Program-made: the position numbers and the translations under genes
Shown: piece by piece, positions 1-6,959 of the stretch
Numbering within the stretch: the stretch's first letter is position 1
How the letters are laid out: the number at the start of each line of letters is the position of its first letter
The notes under the pieces: generated by a model
What the model saw: the letters and a program-made list of their open reading frames with translations, nothing else
Told to the model about the DNA's origin: nothing
The model's database searches: none
IMG/VR virus record: IMGVR_UViG_3300021432_000009
Location: 1-62,045 of that record
Source of the DNA: a virus
Reading direction: 5' to 3' (one strand)
DNA: 62,045 nt

Positions 1-125
1 TCTCCGCTGCGCACAGCAGCATTCTCGAAGCTGTCTTCACCAACGCCGAGGCGTTCGAAGCCAACCTCGACTACTACCTGGCTTCGCCCAGCGAAGTGGC
101 GCTGGACTGCATCGAGCGCATTATG
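1..125. repeat. End-overlap direct repeat, left copy
   Basis: Bases 1-125 are the same as 61911-62035. The reading frame of the gene at 61241 runs through the repeat into the frame that ends at 566. This is what an assembler leaves on a circular or circularly permuted molecule, so I read it as an assembly overlap rather than a biological terminal repeat. Confidence 0.9.
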
Positions 126-566
126 AAGGAGCGCCCATTGGCGCTCCTTGACGCGCCTCGGAAGATGTACTACGACAAGCGGAAGAAGGTCATAACACGC
201 GAAGAGTTCGAGCCGACAGCGGCGCAGCGCGAGAAGCTCGACAGTGCGATTGCCTTCTGCACGCAAATTGGCTTCCCAATCGCGAGCTACGCCCTTCACT
301 TCGCCGAACTTGGCCAGCGCATCGTGGCACTCGCCGAGGCCGGCGCGATTTGGCTATCCCCTCGCGCGCTCGCCGGCGACGAGGACGAGCTCGCCACCAC
401 GCTCATCGAAGAGTTCATCCATCTGCGCAACCGAGTAGACGACGCGACTCGCCGGATGCAAAATGTCCTCTTCGACGAGATCGTACGCCTTGGGCGACAA
501 GTTGTCGCCCAACACGATGCTCCAGCCGAGTGGTCAGGTACTCGCTTCGATCCGCCCAACCTTTAA
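3..566 (+). CDS. GHKL-like ATPase domain protein, C-terminal part (start lies at 61241)
   Basis: This is the 3' part of the gene that begins at 61241; the two parts share a frame if the ends are joined, giving about 411 residues. The first 30 or so codons here duplicate the end of the window. The C-terminal region is helical and charged and has no motif I recognise. The ATP-binding-like motif is in the N-terminal part (see 61241). A start at 96 would be an artefact of cutting the circle. The next gene follows after 32 bases with its own ribosome site. Confidence 0.8.
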   Translation, partial: SAAHSSILEAVFTNAEAFEANLDYYLASPSEVALDCIERIMKERPLALLDAPRKMYYDKRKKVITREEFEPTAAQREKLDSAIAFCTQIGFPIASYALHFAELGQRIVALAEAGAIWLSPRALAGDEDELATTLIEEFIHLRNRVDDATRRMQNVLFDEIVRLGRQVVAQHDAPAEWSGTRFDPPNL

Positions 567-598
567 CGACAAGATTCCATTCTGAGGGAGTATCTTCG

Positions 599-793
599 AT
601 GGTCAAAACAGCGTGTTGGGCTGCTGCAGTAGCGATCAGTATAACTGCTATTGCGTGGTCATCCGCTCAGTTCAGTATAGAGGACGTGAAGCAACGCGCT
701 TTCATGATGAAAGTTTGTACTGACGCCGGTGGAAGCTGGGTAAGTAACTGGCGCAATGAATGGAGTTGCGAGCAGCCAAACCGTAAGGACTGA
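599..793 (+). CDS. Small exported or membrane-anchored protein (64 aa)
   Basis: The ATG at 599 follows GAGGGAG at good spacing. Residues 3-27 form a basic-then-hydrophobic stretch ending near SSAQF, which looks like a signal peptide or single membrane anchor. The mature part has two cysteines and three tryptophans. I know no family for it. It ends three bases before the next gene, so the two are probably co-translated. Confidence 0.65.
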   Translation: MVKTACWAAAVAISITAIAWSSAQFSIEDVKQRAFMMKVCTDAGGSWVSNWRNEWSCEQPNRKD

Positions 794-796
794 TCC

Positions 797-1144
797 ATGC
801 ACTACCACAGTCCTTTGCGCCCCCGCTGGGCCGGCCAGGGCGCCTACGGCAAAGTAGTACGCGAAGATGGCGTCGCCTTGGGTGCTCTACCGTCGCTCTA
901 CCTCGACCCGCTCGAAGACGGCACCTGGGAGGTCATGGTTCAGCTGCAAGTTAGCATCGCGGCCTTCCGGCAGTTCACCACGCGAGTTAGCACGGCGGAA
1001 CTGCACGACTTGCTCTTTGCTTGGCGCAGCGACCCGGAAGAGGTGCTGCGCAACACGTTCGGGTATGACTTCGCAGTGTGGAGCACGCCGCAGGCGGCAC
1101 CTCGCGAGAAGAGCACAACGACACTGGAGGACCTAGGGCTATGA
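797..1144 (+). CDS. Unknown phage protein with C-terminal LEDLGL tail (115 aa)
   Basis: A soluble-looking 115-residue protein with no recognised domain. Its last residues, TTTLEDLGL, resemble the ends of two other unrelated proteins here, 3818..4141 (TTSLAELGLDD) and 56543..56959 (ATSLADLGLDD before a short extension). The stop overlaps the next start as ATGA at 1141-1144. Confidence 0.75.
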   Translation: MHYHSPLRPRWAGQGAYGKVVREDGVALGALPSLYLDPLEDGTWEVMVQLQVSIAAFRQFTTRVSTAELHDLLFAWRSDPEEVLRNTFGYDFAVWSTPQAAPREKSTTTLEDLGL

Positions 1145-1344
1145 TTCGCGCCATCGTAGTCTACTTGCCAGAAGATTGCCGTCACGGCCTGTGCGACTGC
1201 GCAAGCGCAGCAGCATGCCACTTCCCGCGTTGCACTAACTGCGACGAGCTAGTCGACGCGAATGGTAAGTGGATAGATGATAACGGATGGCATGGTGAGC
1301 ACTGTTGCCAGTGCCCAGATTGCGGTGCACCGTTGCCGCCGTAG
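1141..1344 (+). CDS. Cysteine-rich zinc-ribbon-like small protein (67 aa)
   Basis: The ATG at 1141 overlaps the previous stop. Ten of 67 residues are cysteine, including CDC, CTNC and a C-terminal CCQCPDC, so metal binding is likely. It could be a small DNA-, RNA- or protein-binding adaptor of the kind common in phage early regions. The function is unknown. Confidence 0.7.
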   Translation: MIRAIVVYLPEDCRHGLCDCASAAACHFPRCTNCDELVDANGKWIDDNGWHGEHCCQCPDCGAPLPP

Positions 1345-1375
1345 GCCCACATATGTAATTACATACGTGTGGCGC
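1344..1375. repeat. Dispersed palindromic element, copy 1
   Basis: Arms GGCCCAC and CGTGTGG flank the perfect 14-bp palindrome TATGTAATTACATA. Related copies are at 18389-18417, 42655-42684 and 52408-52436, with a partial one near 26787. This copy lies directly upstream of a promoter-like sequence (1379-1407). Confidence 0.75.
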
Positions 1376-1378
1376 CCC

Positions 1379-1407
1379 TTTACAACCCACGCAACCCGTG
1401 ATACTAT
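1379..1407 (+). promoter_or_regulatory. Probable sigma70-type promoter
   Basis: TTTACA, 17 bp, TACTAT, with a start point expected near 1414 and the gene start at 1434. It sits next to palindromic copy 1, which could be its operator. The -10 is weaker than those at 53 kb. Confidence 0.5.
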
Positions 1408-1433
1408 CACGCCAATCGAAAGGACGCACCGCC

Positions 1434-1928
1434 ATGCACCAACCCACTCCCACCCGCACCATCGAGCTTACCATCCACGGCATCACATTCGCTGCTCCGC
1501 AGCCCTTCGCGCAGGGCCACGTCTGCACCGAGGGCGAAGCGAGCGTTCTGAACGCGCAGTTCGCAGAGAACCTTCGCAACAACTTCGCGAAGCGTGTCAA
1601 GGCGTGGCAAGAAAGCAACCCTGGCGAAGATGCGGAGCATGATGGCGGATTGCACGCAGACTTTAAGCGCTACGCTGCATCCTACACCCTTGCGCCGCGC
1701 ACCTCTGCCGACCCAATCGACCGCGCTGCGCATCGTATCGCCACTGACCTCGTTCGCGAGTCCCTCAACGCGAAGGGCATGAAGCAGAGCGACTTGGCCG
1801 ACGGTCAGTTCGACGAGTTCGTCCGCAAGGTCGCGGCGCGCCCAGCAGTGCGCGATGAAGCCACTCGCCGCGTCGCCGCGACGAAGCACATCGTTTCGCA
1901 GACGCTCGATCTAGACGAGCTTGCATAG
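1434..1928 (+). CDS. Unknown phage protein (164 aa)
   Basis: I chose the ATG at 1434 because GAAAGGA precedes it; an upstream in-frame ATG at 1398 would overlap the promoter region. The protein is hydrophilic and mostly helical after residue 40, with no recognised motif. The end SQTLDLDELA is acidic and leucine-rich, faintly like the LxDLGL tails of other proteins in this genome. It is the first gene after a palindrome and promoter, so it may head a transcription unit. The stop shares bases with the next GTG start. Confidence 0.75.
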   Translation: MHQPTPTRTIELTIHGITFAAPQPFAQGHVCTEGEASVLNAQFAENLRNNFAKRVKAWQESNPGEDAEHDGGLHADFKRYAASYTLAPRTSADPIDRAAHRIATDLVRESLNAKGMKQSDLADGQFDEFVRKVAARPAVRDEATRRVAATKHIVSQTLDLDELA

Positions 1929-2170
1929 TGCACCCACTCGCGTTCCAGACAAAGTCTGGCGGCAACTCCGGCGCGTGGAACGAAGTCCACTCTGGCGACC
2001 ATGTAATATGCCTGATATCTGGCCGCACAGGGGTGCTAGATGAGTGCTTGCACGACGGCGAGGCGTTAGTGACTTGGGATGACGGACAATTCGGCGTAGT
2101 GAAGTGGCATAACTTGGCGCCATCTTCAAAAGTTAAGGTTACCGGTAATAACTGGGAAGCAATCCGATAA
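1928..2170 (+). CDS. Small SH3/KOW-like protein (80 aa)
   Basis: A GTG start at 1928 overlaps the upstream TAG. Residues 20-60 show the beta-barrel pattern SGDHVICLISGRTGVL followed by VTWDDGQFGVVKW, as in KOW/SH3-like or hypervariable phage barrel proteins. Two other small barrels of this kind occur at 51595..51795 and 53491..53658. Function is not known. Confidence 0.65.
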   Translation: MHPLAFQTKSGGNSGAWNEVHSGDHVICLISGRTGVLDECLHDGEALVTWDDGQFGVVKWHNLAPSSKVKVTGNNWEAIR

Positions 2171-2460
2171 TGCCAGCTTCGCCGAACCCTGATTGCACCG
2201 AGCTCTTGTACCGCGCCCTTAGCGCGCCAATAGGCATTGCCGTGCAAGTAAGTGACGCAGCGCGCTGCAAAGCAGAGTTGTACAAGACTCGCACGCTGCT
2301 GTGCGACACCGCGCTCGCCGAGCTAAGCATTCGCACTAATCCACTTCTACCTAGCTCTGAACTCTGGCTAATGCGAGCTGGCGCAATTCCAAGCGACGTG
2401 AAGGGCGCGAAGCCACTCGGGAAGGCATCGCCTCAGCTAGAGCGCGAGGAAACGCGATGA
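2170..2460 (+). CDS. Unknown phage protein (96 aa)
   Basis: Starts by TAATG overlap with the previous gene and ends by ATGA overlap with the next. Contains three cysteines and a basic C-terminus. No family recognised. Confidence 0.65.
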   Translation: MPASPNPDCTELLYRALSAPIGIAVQVSDAARCKAELYKTRTLLCDTALAELSIRTNPLLPSSELWLMRAGAIPSDVKGAKPLGKASPQLEREETR

Positions 2461-2660
2461 AGCGAAGCGCAGACAACCTCGCCCGCAAGCACATTTGGGT
2501 CGACACTGACGACTGGCAGTGGTACGAGGAAACATTCGCGGGGAGGATGAAGATTAGCGAAGCCATTCGCCTCGTTATGCGCAAATATCGCCAGAGCGTG
2601 GAGGCGAAGGTTGGCGCGAGCGCGGCGCGGCCGCGAGCAGACCTAGCAGTAGGGGAGTAG
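2457..2660 (+). CDS. Ribbon-helix-helix-like DNA-binding protein (67 aa)
   Basis: The ATG overlaps the upstream TGA. The pattern HIWVDTDDWQWYEE followed by ISEAIRLVMRKY fits a beta strand and two helices of the MetJ/Arc class. Such proteins are usually dimeric repressors. Other ribbon-helix-helix candidates are at 3688..3897 and 8931..9239. Its target is unknown; the palindrome at 1344 is one candidate. Confidence 0.55.
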   Translation: MKRSADNLARKHIWVDTDDWQWYEETFAGRMKISEAIRLVMRKYRQSVEAKVGASAARPRADLAVGE

Positions 2661-2665
2661 CAAGT

Positions 2666-2857
2666 ATGTGGGGTATGTCAGTTATGCACTGGGTCGTCGT
2701 CGCTGGTGTCGTCGCAGTGCTATTCGGCCGAAACAGGGTCAGCAGTGTTATGAAGGACCTGGGTGGCGGCATTCGCGAGTTCAAGAAGGGCATGTCCGAG
2801 GCGCTCGATGCCCCACGCATCGAGGACAAGCGAGAGGAGCGCGAAAGCGATGTTTGA
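2666..2857 (+). CDS. tatA: TatA/E-like twin-arginine translocase pore protein (63 aa)
   Basis: The protein has the TatA architecture: a short N-terminus, one membrane helix (about residues 8-20, HWVVVAGVVAVLFG), the FG hinge, and the amphipathic helix VSSVMKDLGGGIREFKKGM, then a short charged tail. The closing FKKGM motif is typical of alphaproteobacterial TatA. At 63 residues it is near the usual 60-90. GGGGAG precedes the ATG; Met4 is an alternative start. TatA oligomers form the protein-conducting element of the Tat system together with host TatBC. The next gene overlaps by 8 bases and encodes a twin-arginine substrate, which supports the assignment. A holin-like use of this helix is an alternative. 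No TatB or TatC is encoded in the window. Confidence 0.8.
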   Translation: MWGMSVMHWVVVAGVVAVLFGRNRVSSVMKDLGGGIREFKKGMSEALDAPRIEDKREERESDV

Positions 2858-3458
2858 CACAACTCGCCGCAAGTTCCTAGTCGGCTCCCTCGCGTCGCTC
2901 TTCGCCGCACCGGCCATCGTGCGCGCTTCGTCGCTCAACCTCGCCGGCCTGCGCGGCGTGCGGTTTGACACGAGCGGCATAACCTACGACCAGAGCGACT
3001 CGCTCGCCTACGAGTACTGGGCCATCGGCCCCATGGGCCTCGCGAAGTACACGGCAAAACAGATAATGGACGCGCCGAAGGGCGTCTACCTGCCCTGGCT
3101 GCCTTCGGAACGCATGATCCACAGTTATGAGGATAAGCTGGTAGGGGGGCCTAATAGCTTCTTTCGCCCAGTGCGCGAGAACAAGTCCGGCCTAATGTTC
3201 GCACAGGATCAGAAGACAGCTGAACTCAAACTGCTAAATATCGCCGACTCCCTCGACCGCGACCCTGTAGTCGCAAAGCTTCGAAGCGAGCAAGACGACT
3301 TGCTTCGCAAGCTTCGCGATATGCCGCGCAACGAGGCGGAGAAGACGTTCGATCCCAACAACCACGAGGATCGAATGCGCGTCGTACGAGCGTCGCGAAG
3401 AATGCGAGAGCTAGCGTGGCGCAAGGAAGATGCGCAGAATGGCGAGCCTAGCGCATGA
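2850..3458 (+). CDS. Twin-arginine signal protein, Tat substrate coupled to TatA (202 aa)
   Basis: The ATG at 2850 lies inside the end of the tatA-like gene. The N-terminus TTRRKFLVGSLASL matches the Tat consensus (S/T-R-R-x-F-L), followed by the moderately hydrophobic FAAPAIVRA and a plausible signal peptidase site after VRA. The mature protein has an aromatic N-terminal half and a charged, probably coiled-coil half (residues 115-195, rich in R, E, K). I recognise no family. Three other proteins here (47827, 49497 and 49874) share the APAIVR(A/T)SSL cassette but not the body of this one. It is presumably exported folded to the periplasm. Confidence 0.75.
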   Translation: MFDTTRRKFLVGSLASLFAAPAIVRASSLNLAGLRGVRFDTSGITYDQSDSLAYEYWAIGPMGLAKYTAKQIMDAPKGVYLPWLPSERMIHSYEDKLVGGPNSFFRPVRENKSGLMFAQDQKTAELKLLNIADSLDRDPVVAKLRSEQDDLLRKLRDMPRNEAEKTFDPNNHEDRMRVVRASRRMRELAWRKEDAQNGEPSA

Positions 3459-3661
3459 GCGATCGGGAAGAGCGCCGCAGGCGAGCGCAGATTGCGCGCA
3501 ACTCGTTGCGAACGGAGAACGGCCTTGCCACTAATCGAATGCGAGACGTTGCTGCGCAAGTATCGCCATCTGCGAGTAGTGAACGGACTTCCTCGCACGC
3601 TCTGCCGACGGGTGTACTTGGAAGCGACCGCGCAGACTCGAAGTCGTCCACTATGCCCTGA
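3455..3661 (+). CDS. Possible small basic protein (68 aa); may be part of a frameshifted gene
   Basis: The ATG overlaps the upstream TGA, the usual junction in this genome, and residues 1-24 are very basic (EERRRRAQIARNS). Beyond codon 25 the translation becomes serine-rich and unconvincing, while another frame (3525..3758) becomes protein-like. Either only the start is real and a frameshift joins the two, or this ORF is spurious. Confidence 0.35.
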   Translation: MSDREERRRRAQIARNSLRTENGLATNRMRDVAAQVSPSASSERTSSHALPTGVLGSDRADSKSSTMP

Positions 3662-3758
3662 GTGTAAGATCGCAGCGAGAGTCTACGTTGGTAACAATCA
3701 GAACGACTACGCTCCAACTCGCGAAGGGCAAGCTTCGGAAGGGGCGGAGCCTACTTGA
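3525..3758 (+). CDS. Unknown small protein with LCPEC motif (77 aa)
   Basis: From a TTG at 3525 (GGAG about 8 bases upstream) the frame reads LIECETLLRKYRHLRVV and LCPECKIAARVYVG, which looks coding, with a possible metal-binding pair CPEC and two earlier cysteines. It overlaps 3455..3661 by 137 bases, so the two are unlikely to be independent full genes. Confidence 0.45.
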   Translation: MPLIECETLLRKYRHLRVVNGLPRTLCRRVYLEATAQTRSRPLCPECKIAARVYVGNNQNDYAPTREGQASEGAEPT

Positions 3759-3897
3759 GTTCACAACGTACATTAGCATTGGCGAAGCTGATGCGCTTCG
3801 CGAAAGGGCAAGCCTAGATGACCGAACCGTCTCCGCCCAAATCCGCCGCGATATCCGACAAGCCAACAGCGCCTTCGACACAAGACGCAACAAGTAG
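3688..3897 (+). CDS. Ribbon-helix-helix/CopG-like protein (up to 69 aa)
   Basis: TYISIGEADALRERASLDDR followed by TVSAQIRRDIRQA fits a CopG/Arc-type strand-helix-helix. The start is uncertain: a TTG at 3688 is the earliest, and the folded part needs only the last 45 residues. It overlaps both neighbours. Confidence 0.45.
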   Translation: MVTIRTTTLQLAKGKLRKGRSLLEFTTYISIGEADALRERASLDDRTVSAQIRRDIRQANSAFDTRRNK

Positions 3898-4141
3898 TGG
3901 CGCAGCGGCCTTGGCCACCGCAGACGCGCAGTCGCTCGAAGTGCTCTTCTCCCGCGACCCATTCGAGATGATCGTGGAGGACGAGAAGGGCGCACGGAAC
4001 TTCGAAACTATCGTCGCCGCGCTGCGCCGCCAGCGAGCGGCCTGGAAGGCAGCAGAAGCCGCCGGCGCGACATCGGCGCGACGCAAGGCGGCGAAGGCCA
4101 AGGTCACTACGAGCCTAGCAGAGTTGGGCCTCGATGATTAG
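3818..4141 (+). CDS. Unknown protein with SLAELGLDD tail (107 aa)
   Basis: AAAGGG precedes the ATG by 8 bases. The N-terminal 45 residues are alanine/serine-rich and probably disordered; residues 46-90 are helical and charged; the end is TTSLAELGLDD, close to the ends of 797..1144 and 56543..56959. The shared tail suggests a common partner or a turnover signal. No family recognised. Confidence 0.6.
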   Translation: MTEPSPPKSAAISDKPTAPSTQDATSSGAAALATADAQSLEVLFSRDPFEMIVEDEKGARNFETIVAALRRQRAAWKAAEAAGATSARRKAAKAKVTTSLAELGLDD

Positions 4142-4253
4142 AAGATTTCTCTGCTGAATTGGATGGCATAGTTGGCACGCAGGTATTCCTGTGTACCATT
4201 CATGGAAGTACAACTGCAAGTACTGTGGCAAGTCAAAACTGGTACTCGACTGA
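4134..4253 (+). pseudogene. DUF1660-like mini zinc-ribbon gene interrupted by an in-frame TGA
   Basis: The ATG at 4134 overlaps the upstream stop, and the frame ends in TGATG exactly at the next gene, the junctions expected of a real gene. Between them the frame reads MIRRFLC, then TGA at 4155-4157, then IGWHSWHAGIPVYHSW and CKYCGKSKLVLD. LC..GxHxW plus CxxCG is the DUF1660-type layout. A CGA-to-TGA change would explain the stop. Readthrough or a sequencing error are alternatives. Confidence 0.55.
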
Positions 4254-5200
4254 TGCAGACCTTCGAGACTAACAGCAGCTTCTCACGAGAAGTCCCAAAC
4301 CTGCAACTTGCATGGGACTCAACCTCGTTGGGCTTACTAAAGGAGTGCCCGCGCAAATATCAGCTCGCCATTATTGAGGGCTACGAGCAGCGCGTTCGCA
4401 ACGTACATCTCGCCTTCGGCATCTGGCTTCACGAAGCAAAGGAGCAGTACGACTCCGCGCGCGCTGACGATCTCAGCTACGAGGAAGCCGTCTTGCGTTC
4501 TGTCCGCCACATAATGTGCGCGACATGGAACAGCGAGCTTAAGCGGCCCTGGGCTTCCGACGACTCACACAAGAACCGCTTCACGCTCGTCCGCACAGTC
4601 GTCTGGTATCTCACAGAATACAAAGACGATCCAATTGAGACACTGCGGCTTGCAAATGGCAAGGCTGCGGTGGAGCTAAGCTTCTCCTTCGAGTCACCAT
4701 TCATCGCCAATAGCGGTGAGAAGTTCCTAATCTGCGGTCACATGGACCGCTTCGGTAAGATCGGCACTCCCGCCTGGGTCTGCGATGTGAAGAGCACAAA
4801 GTATTCGCTCGACGAGCGCTACTTTGCGCAGTTTACCCCGCACAACCAGTTCACAATCTACACACTCGCCGCGCGAGTGGTGTATAGTATACCTGTGCAG
4901 GGGCTAATCGTCGACGCAGCGCAAGTCGCCGTGACTTTCTCGCGCTTTGAGCGTCGACAGGTCTATCGCGACGAGGCGCAGCTCGACGAGTGGCTACAGG
5001 GCTTCGGCGTGTACGTGAAACAGGCCGAGTACTACGCTCGAATGAACTATTGGCCGCTTAACGAAACTAGCTGCAATAAGTTTAGTGGCTGTCAGTTTCG
5101 TCAAGTCTGCTCGCACTCACCGGCTATTCGCCAAAAATGGCTTGATGCAGACTTCGTGAAACGCACCTGGGACCCACTGCGCACGCGAGGGGATATCTAG
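4253..5200 (+). CDS. PD-(D/E)XK nuclease, Cas4/RecB-like exonuclease (315 aa)
   Basis: The start at 4253 is set by TGATG coupling; the frame is open upstream to 4172 but that part belongs to the zinc-ribbon frame. The nuclease core is visible: an early ECPRKYQ, then CGHMDRFGKIG and WVCDVKSTKY carrying the D...DxK catalytic residues, then Q..IY. C-terminal cysteines in SCNKFSGCQFRQVCSH with the early Cys could bind a 4Fe-4S cluster, as in Cas4/AddB-type proteins. It probably works with the Sak4-like recombinase encoded just downstream. Confidence 0.8.
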   Translation: MQTFETNSSFSREVPNLQLAWDSTSLGLLKECPRKYQLAIIEGYEQRVRNVHLAFGIWLHEAKEQYDSARADDLSYEEAVLRSVRHIMCATWNSELKRPWASDDSHKNRFTLVRTVVWYLTEYKDDPIETLRLANGKAAVELSFSFESPFIANSGEKFLICGHMDRFGKIGTPAWVCDVKSTKYSLDERYFAQFTPHNQFTIYTLAARVVYSIPVQGLIVDAAQVAVTFSRFERRQVYRDEAQLDEWLQGFGVYVKQAEYYARMNYWPLNETSCNKFSGCQFRQVCSHSPAIRQKWLDADFVKRTWDPLRTRGDI

Positions 5201-5202
5201 CT

Positions 5203-5340
5203 ATGCCTATGATTGCGTTTTCTATCGGTTTAATTGGCTTTGGCCTCTCGGTTGTGTCGGGAGATCGGTGGGTAATTGCGCTAACTGGTGCTATGTTAGT
5301 TGTGAACGGCGCCATAACATGGGTGAATATGAGTATATGA
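5203..5340 (+). CDS. Small membrane protein, two hydrophobic segments (45 aa)
   Basis: GAGGGG precedes the ATG at 5203. The 45 residues contain two hydrophobic stretches (about 4-18 and 24-40) joined by SGDRW, so a hairpin membrane protein is likely. The stop overlaps the next start as ATGA. No family recognised. Confidence 0.6.
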   Translation: MPMIAFSIGLIGFGLSVVSGDRWVIALTGAMLVVNGAITWVNMSI

Positions 5341-5534
5341 CTCGCCCGTTTCGTCCGACCACTACCCACGCTTCGCCGAAGCTACCTAGTACTGCCTTCG
5401 GCTTCGCCGACGCGCGCATTGGGCCAAACAAGGCGATGAGCGAAAAGGCTGCGCAGACTAGGCGCCAGCGCGGCTTGAAGGTCACACTGCCGCGCATTCG
5501 TTGCTTAGAAAAGCCAATAGAGAGCGAGGACTGA
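5337..5534 (+). CDS. Unknown basic protein (65 aa)
   Basis: I use the ATG at 5337, which overlaps the upstream TGA, rather than the upstream in-frame ATGs. The protein is proline/threonine-rich at the N-terminus and basic in the middle (KAAQTRRQRGLKV). It abuts the recombinase gene directly. Confidence 0.6.
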   Translation: MTRPFRPTTTHASPKLPSTAFGFADARIGPNKAMSEKAAQTRRQRGLKVTLPRIRCLEKPIESED

Positions 5535-6452
5535 GTGGCGAATATTACTGCGCACCAGAGCGCGACAACCACGAAGCTCCTGCTGATCGGCCACTCCGGC
5601 AGCGGTAAAACCGGCGCTCTCGCCTCGCTCGCCGCAGCAGGCTACAAGCTGCGCATCTTGGACTTCGATAACGGCCTCGATATCCTTCGGAACTACGTTA
5701 CGGACCCGAGTTCGCCATACGTGAAGGCAAACCCAAAGGTTGCAGAGAATATCGACTATGTGACTTGCACAGACAAGATGCGCAACGTCGCCGGCAACAT
5801 AATGTGCGCGAAGGCCGAGGCGTGGCAGCGCGCAACGCAGATGTTAGTGCATTGGACTTACGAAGAGAAGCAAGCCGACGGCAGCGTGAAGAAAGTTGAC
5901 CTGGGGAAGATCACCGAGTGGGGTGCAGACACCATCCTAGCGGTAGATAGCCTCAGCATGGCCGCCACGGCGGCACTTAACTTCCACTTGCAGATGAATG
6001 GGAAGCTTGGGCAAGCGAGGACGCAGAACGAAGCCCGGCGCGACATCGGCGCGACGCAAGGTCACCTCCGCAAAATGCTCGAGCTTCTCTACGACGACTC
6101 CATAAAGTGCAACACGATAGTGAACTCCCACATCACAATGGTGACAGAGAGTGGCCTGGGACCGCAGAGCGAGGAATTTAAGGAGCAAGGAAACGGTGAG
6201 GCACCTAAAGGCTTCCCCAGCGCCATTGGGCGTGCGCTCAGCCCCATTATCCCTCGTTTCTTCAACTCTGTGTTGTTCATTGACACCGCTGGGAGTGGAG
6301 CTTCGGCGAAGCATCGCATTTACACCCGTTCGCAGGGCGCGATACTCGTCAAAACGACCGCCCCGTTACGAGTAAGGCCGGACTACGACATCGCACAGGG
6401 GCTAGCAGAGTACTTCGCCGCTGTGCGCGAGTCGCCAAAGGTTCCGTCCTAA
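5535..6452 (+). CDS. Sak4-like RecA-family ATPase / recombinase (305 aa)
   Basis: A GTG start at 5535 directly follows the upstream TGA. Walker A is GHSGSGKTG (residues 19-27), followed by LRILDFDNGLDIL; Walker B is ILAVDSLS near residue 136. This layout fits the single-domain Sak4/AAA_24 recombination ATPases of phages, which act with a phage SSB in annealing and recombination-dependent replication. The next gene is the usual SSB-like partner and the nuclease at 4253 completes a recombination set. Confidence 0.82.
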   Translation: MANITAHQSATTTKLLLIGHSGSGKTGALASLAAAGYKLRILDFDNGLDILRNYVTDPSSPYVKANPKVAENIDYVTCTDKMRNVAGNIMCAKAEAWQRATQMLVHWTYEEKQADGSVKKVDLGKITEWGADTILAVDSLSMAATAALNFHLQMNGKLGQARTQNEARRDIGATQGHLRKMLELLYDDSIKCNTIVNSHITMVTESGLGPQSEEFKEQGNGEAPKGFPSAIGRALSPIIPRFFNSVLFIDTAGSGASAKHRIYTRSQGAILVKTTAPLRVRPDYDIAQGLAEYFAAVRESPKVPS

Positions 6453-6494
6453 GACGGAGCATACGCAACTACCAACCAAATGGAGTCCCAACCA

Positions 6495-6959
6495 ATGACA
6501 GTTGACTTCAAACAACTTCTCGCAAAACCCGTAGATGACGTAAAGCGCCCTCCCGCGCCACCTGCGGGGACCTACTACGGCACCATCGCGGCCTTCAAGT
6601 TCCAAGAGAGCGCTTGGACGAACAATGAAACTGGCGATAAGGACGCCCAGGTGCGCTACACGATCCGTAATATCGAGCCGGGCGAGGACATCCTCGCGAA
6701 TGCGGAGTTGCTCGAAGGCATAGACCTCTCGAAACGTCAGTTCAACGCCGACTTGCCCCTGTCCGGCGGCAACGAGTGGGTTACGAAGACGTTCCTCGAA
6801 GCCCTCGGCATCGCGACGAGTGGCCGCGGTTGGGGGGAGTTGTGCCCCGAAGCCATTAACCACTCCGTTATGTTCGACGTCACCCACCGGCTGAACAAAA
6901 CCGACCCAGCTGCGCCGCCGTTCACCGACGTGAGGAATCTTCGCAAGCGACCCGAGTAG
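6495..6959 (+). CDS. SSB-like protein, partner of the Sak4-type recombinase (154 aa)
   Basis: I chose the ATG at 6495 because TGGAG precedes it at good spacing; an ATG at 6480 would contain that site. The protein has the beta-rich pattern of the DUF669/SSB-like family: PAGTYYGTIAAFKFQ, then VRYTIRNIEPGEDI, and a C-terminal VTHRLNKTDPAAPPF. It follows the recombinase by 42 bases, the usual order in phages. Role: single-strand DNA binding during recombination and replication. Confidence 0.7.
   Translation: MTVDFKQLLAKPVDDVKRPPAPPAGTYYGTIAAFKFQESAWTNNETGDKDAQVRYTIRNIEPGEDILANAELLEGIDLSKRQFNADLPLSGGNEWVTKTFLEALGIATSGRGWGELCPEAINHSVMFDVTHRLNKTDPAAPPFTDVRNLRKRPE

Noticed and set aside
1-125. Direct terminal repeats of a linear phage genome
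   Set aside because: The repeat length is read-like, the end carries adapter sequence, and one ORF crosses the join; an assembly overlap explains all of this.
4155-4157. Genome-wide TGA recoding
   Set aside because: Many genes end in TGA with ATGA coupling to the next start, so TGA is a normal stop in this phage.
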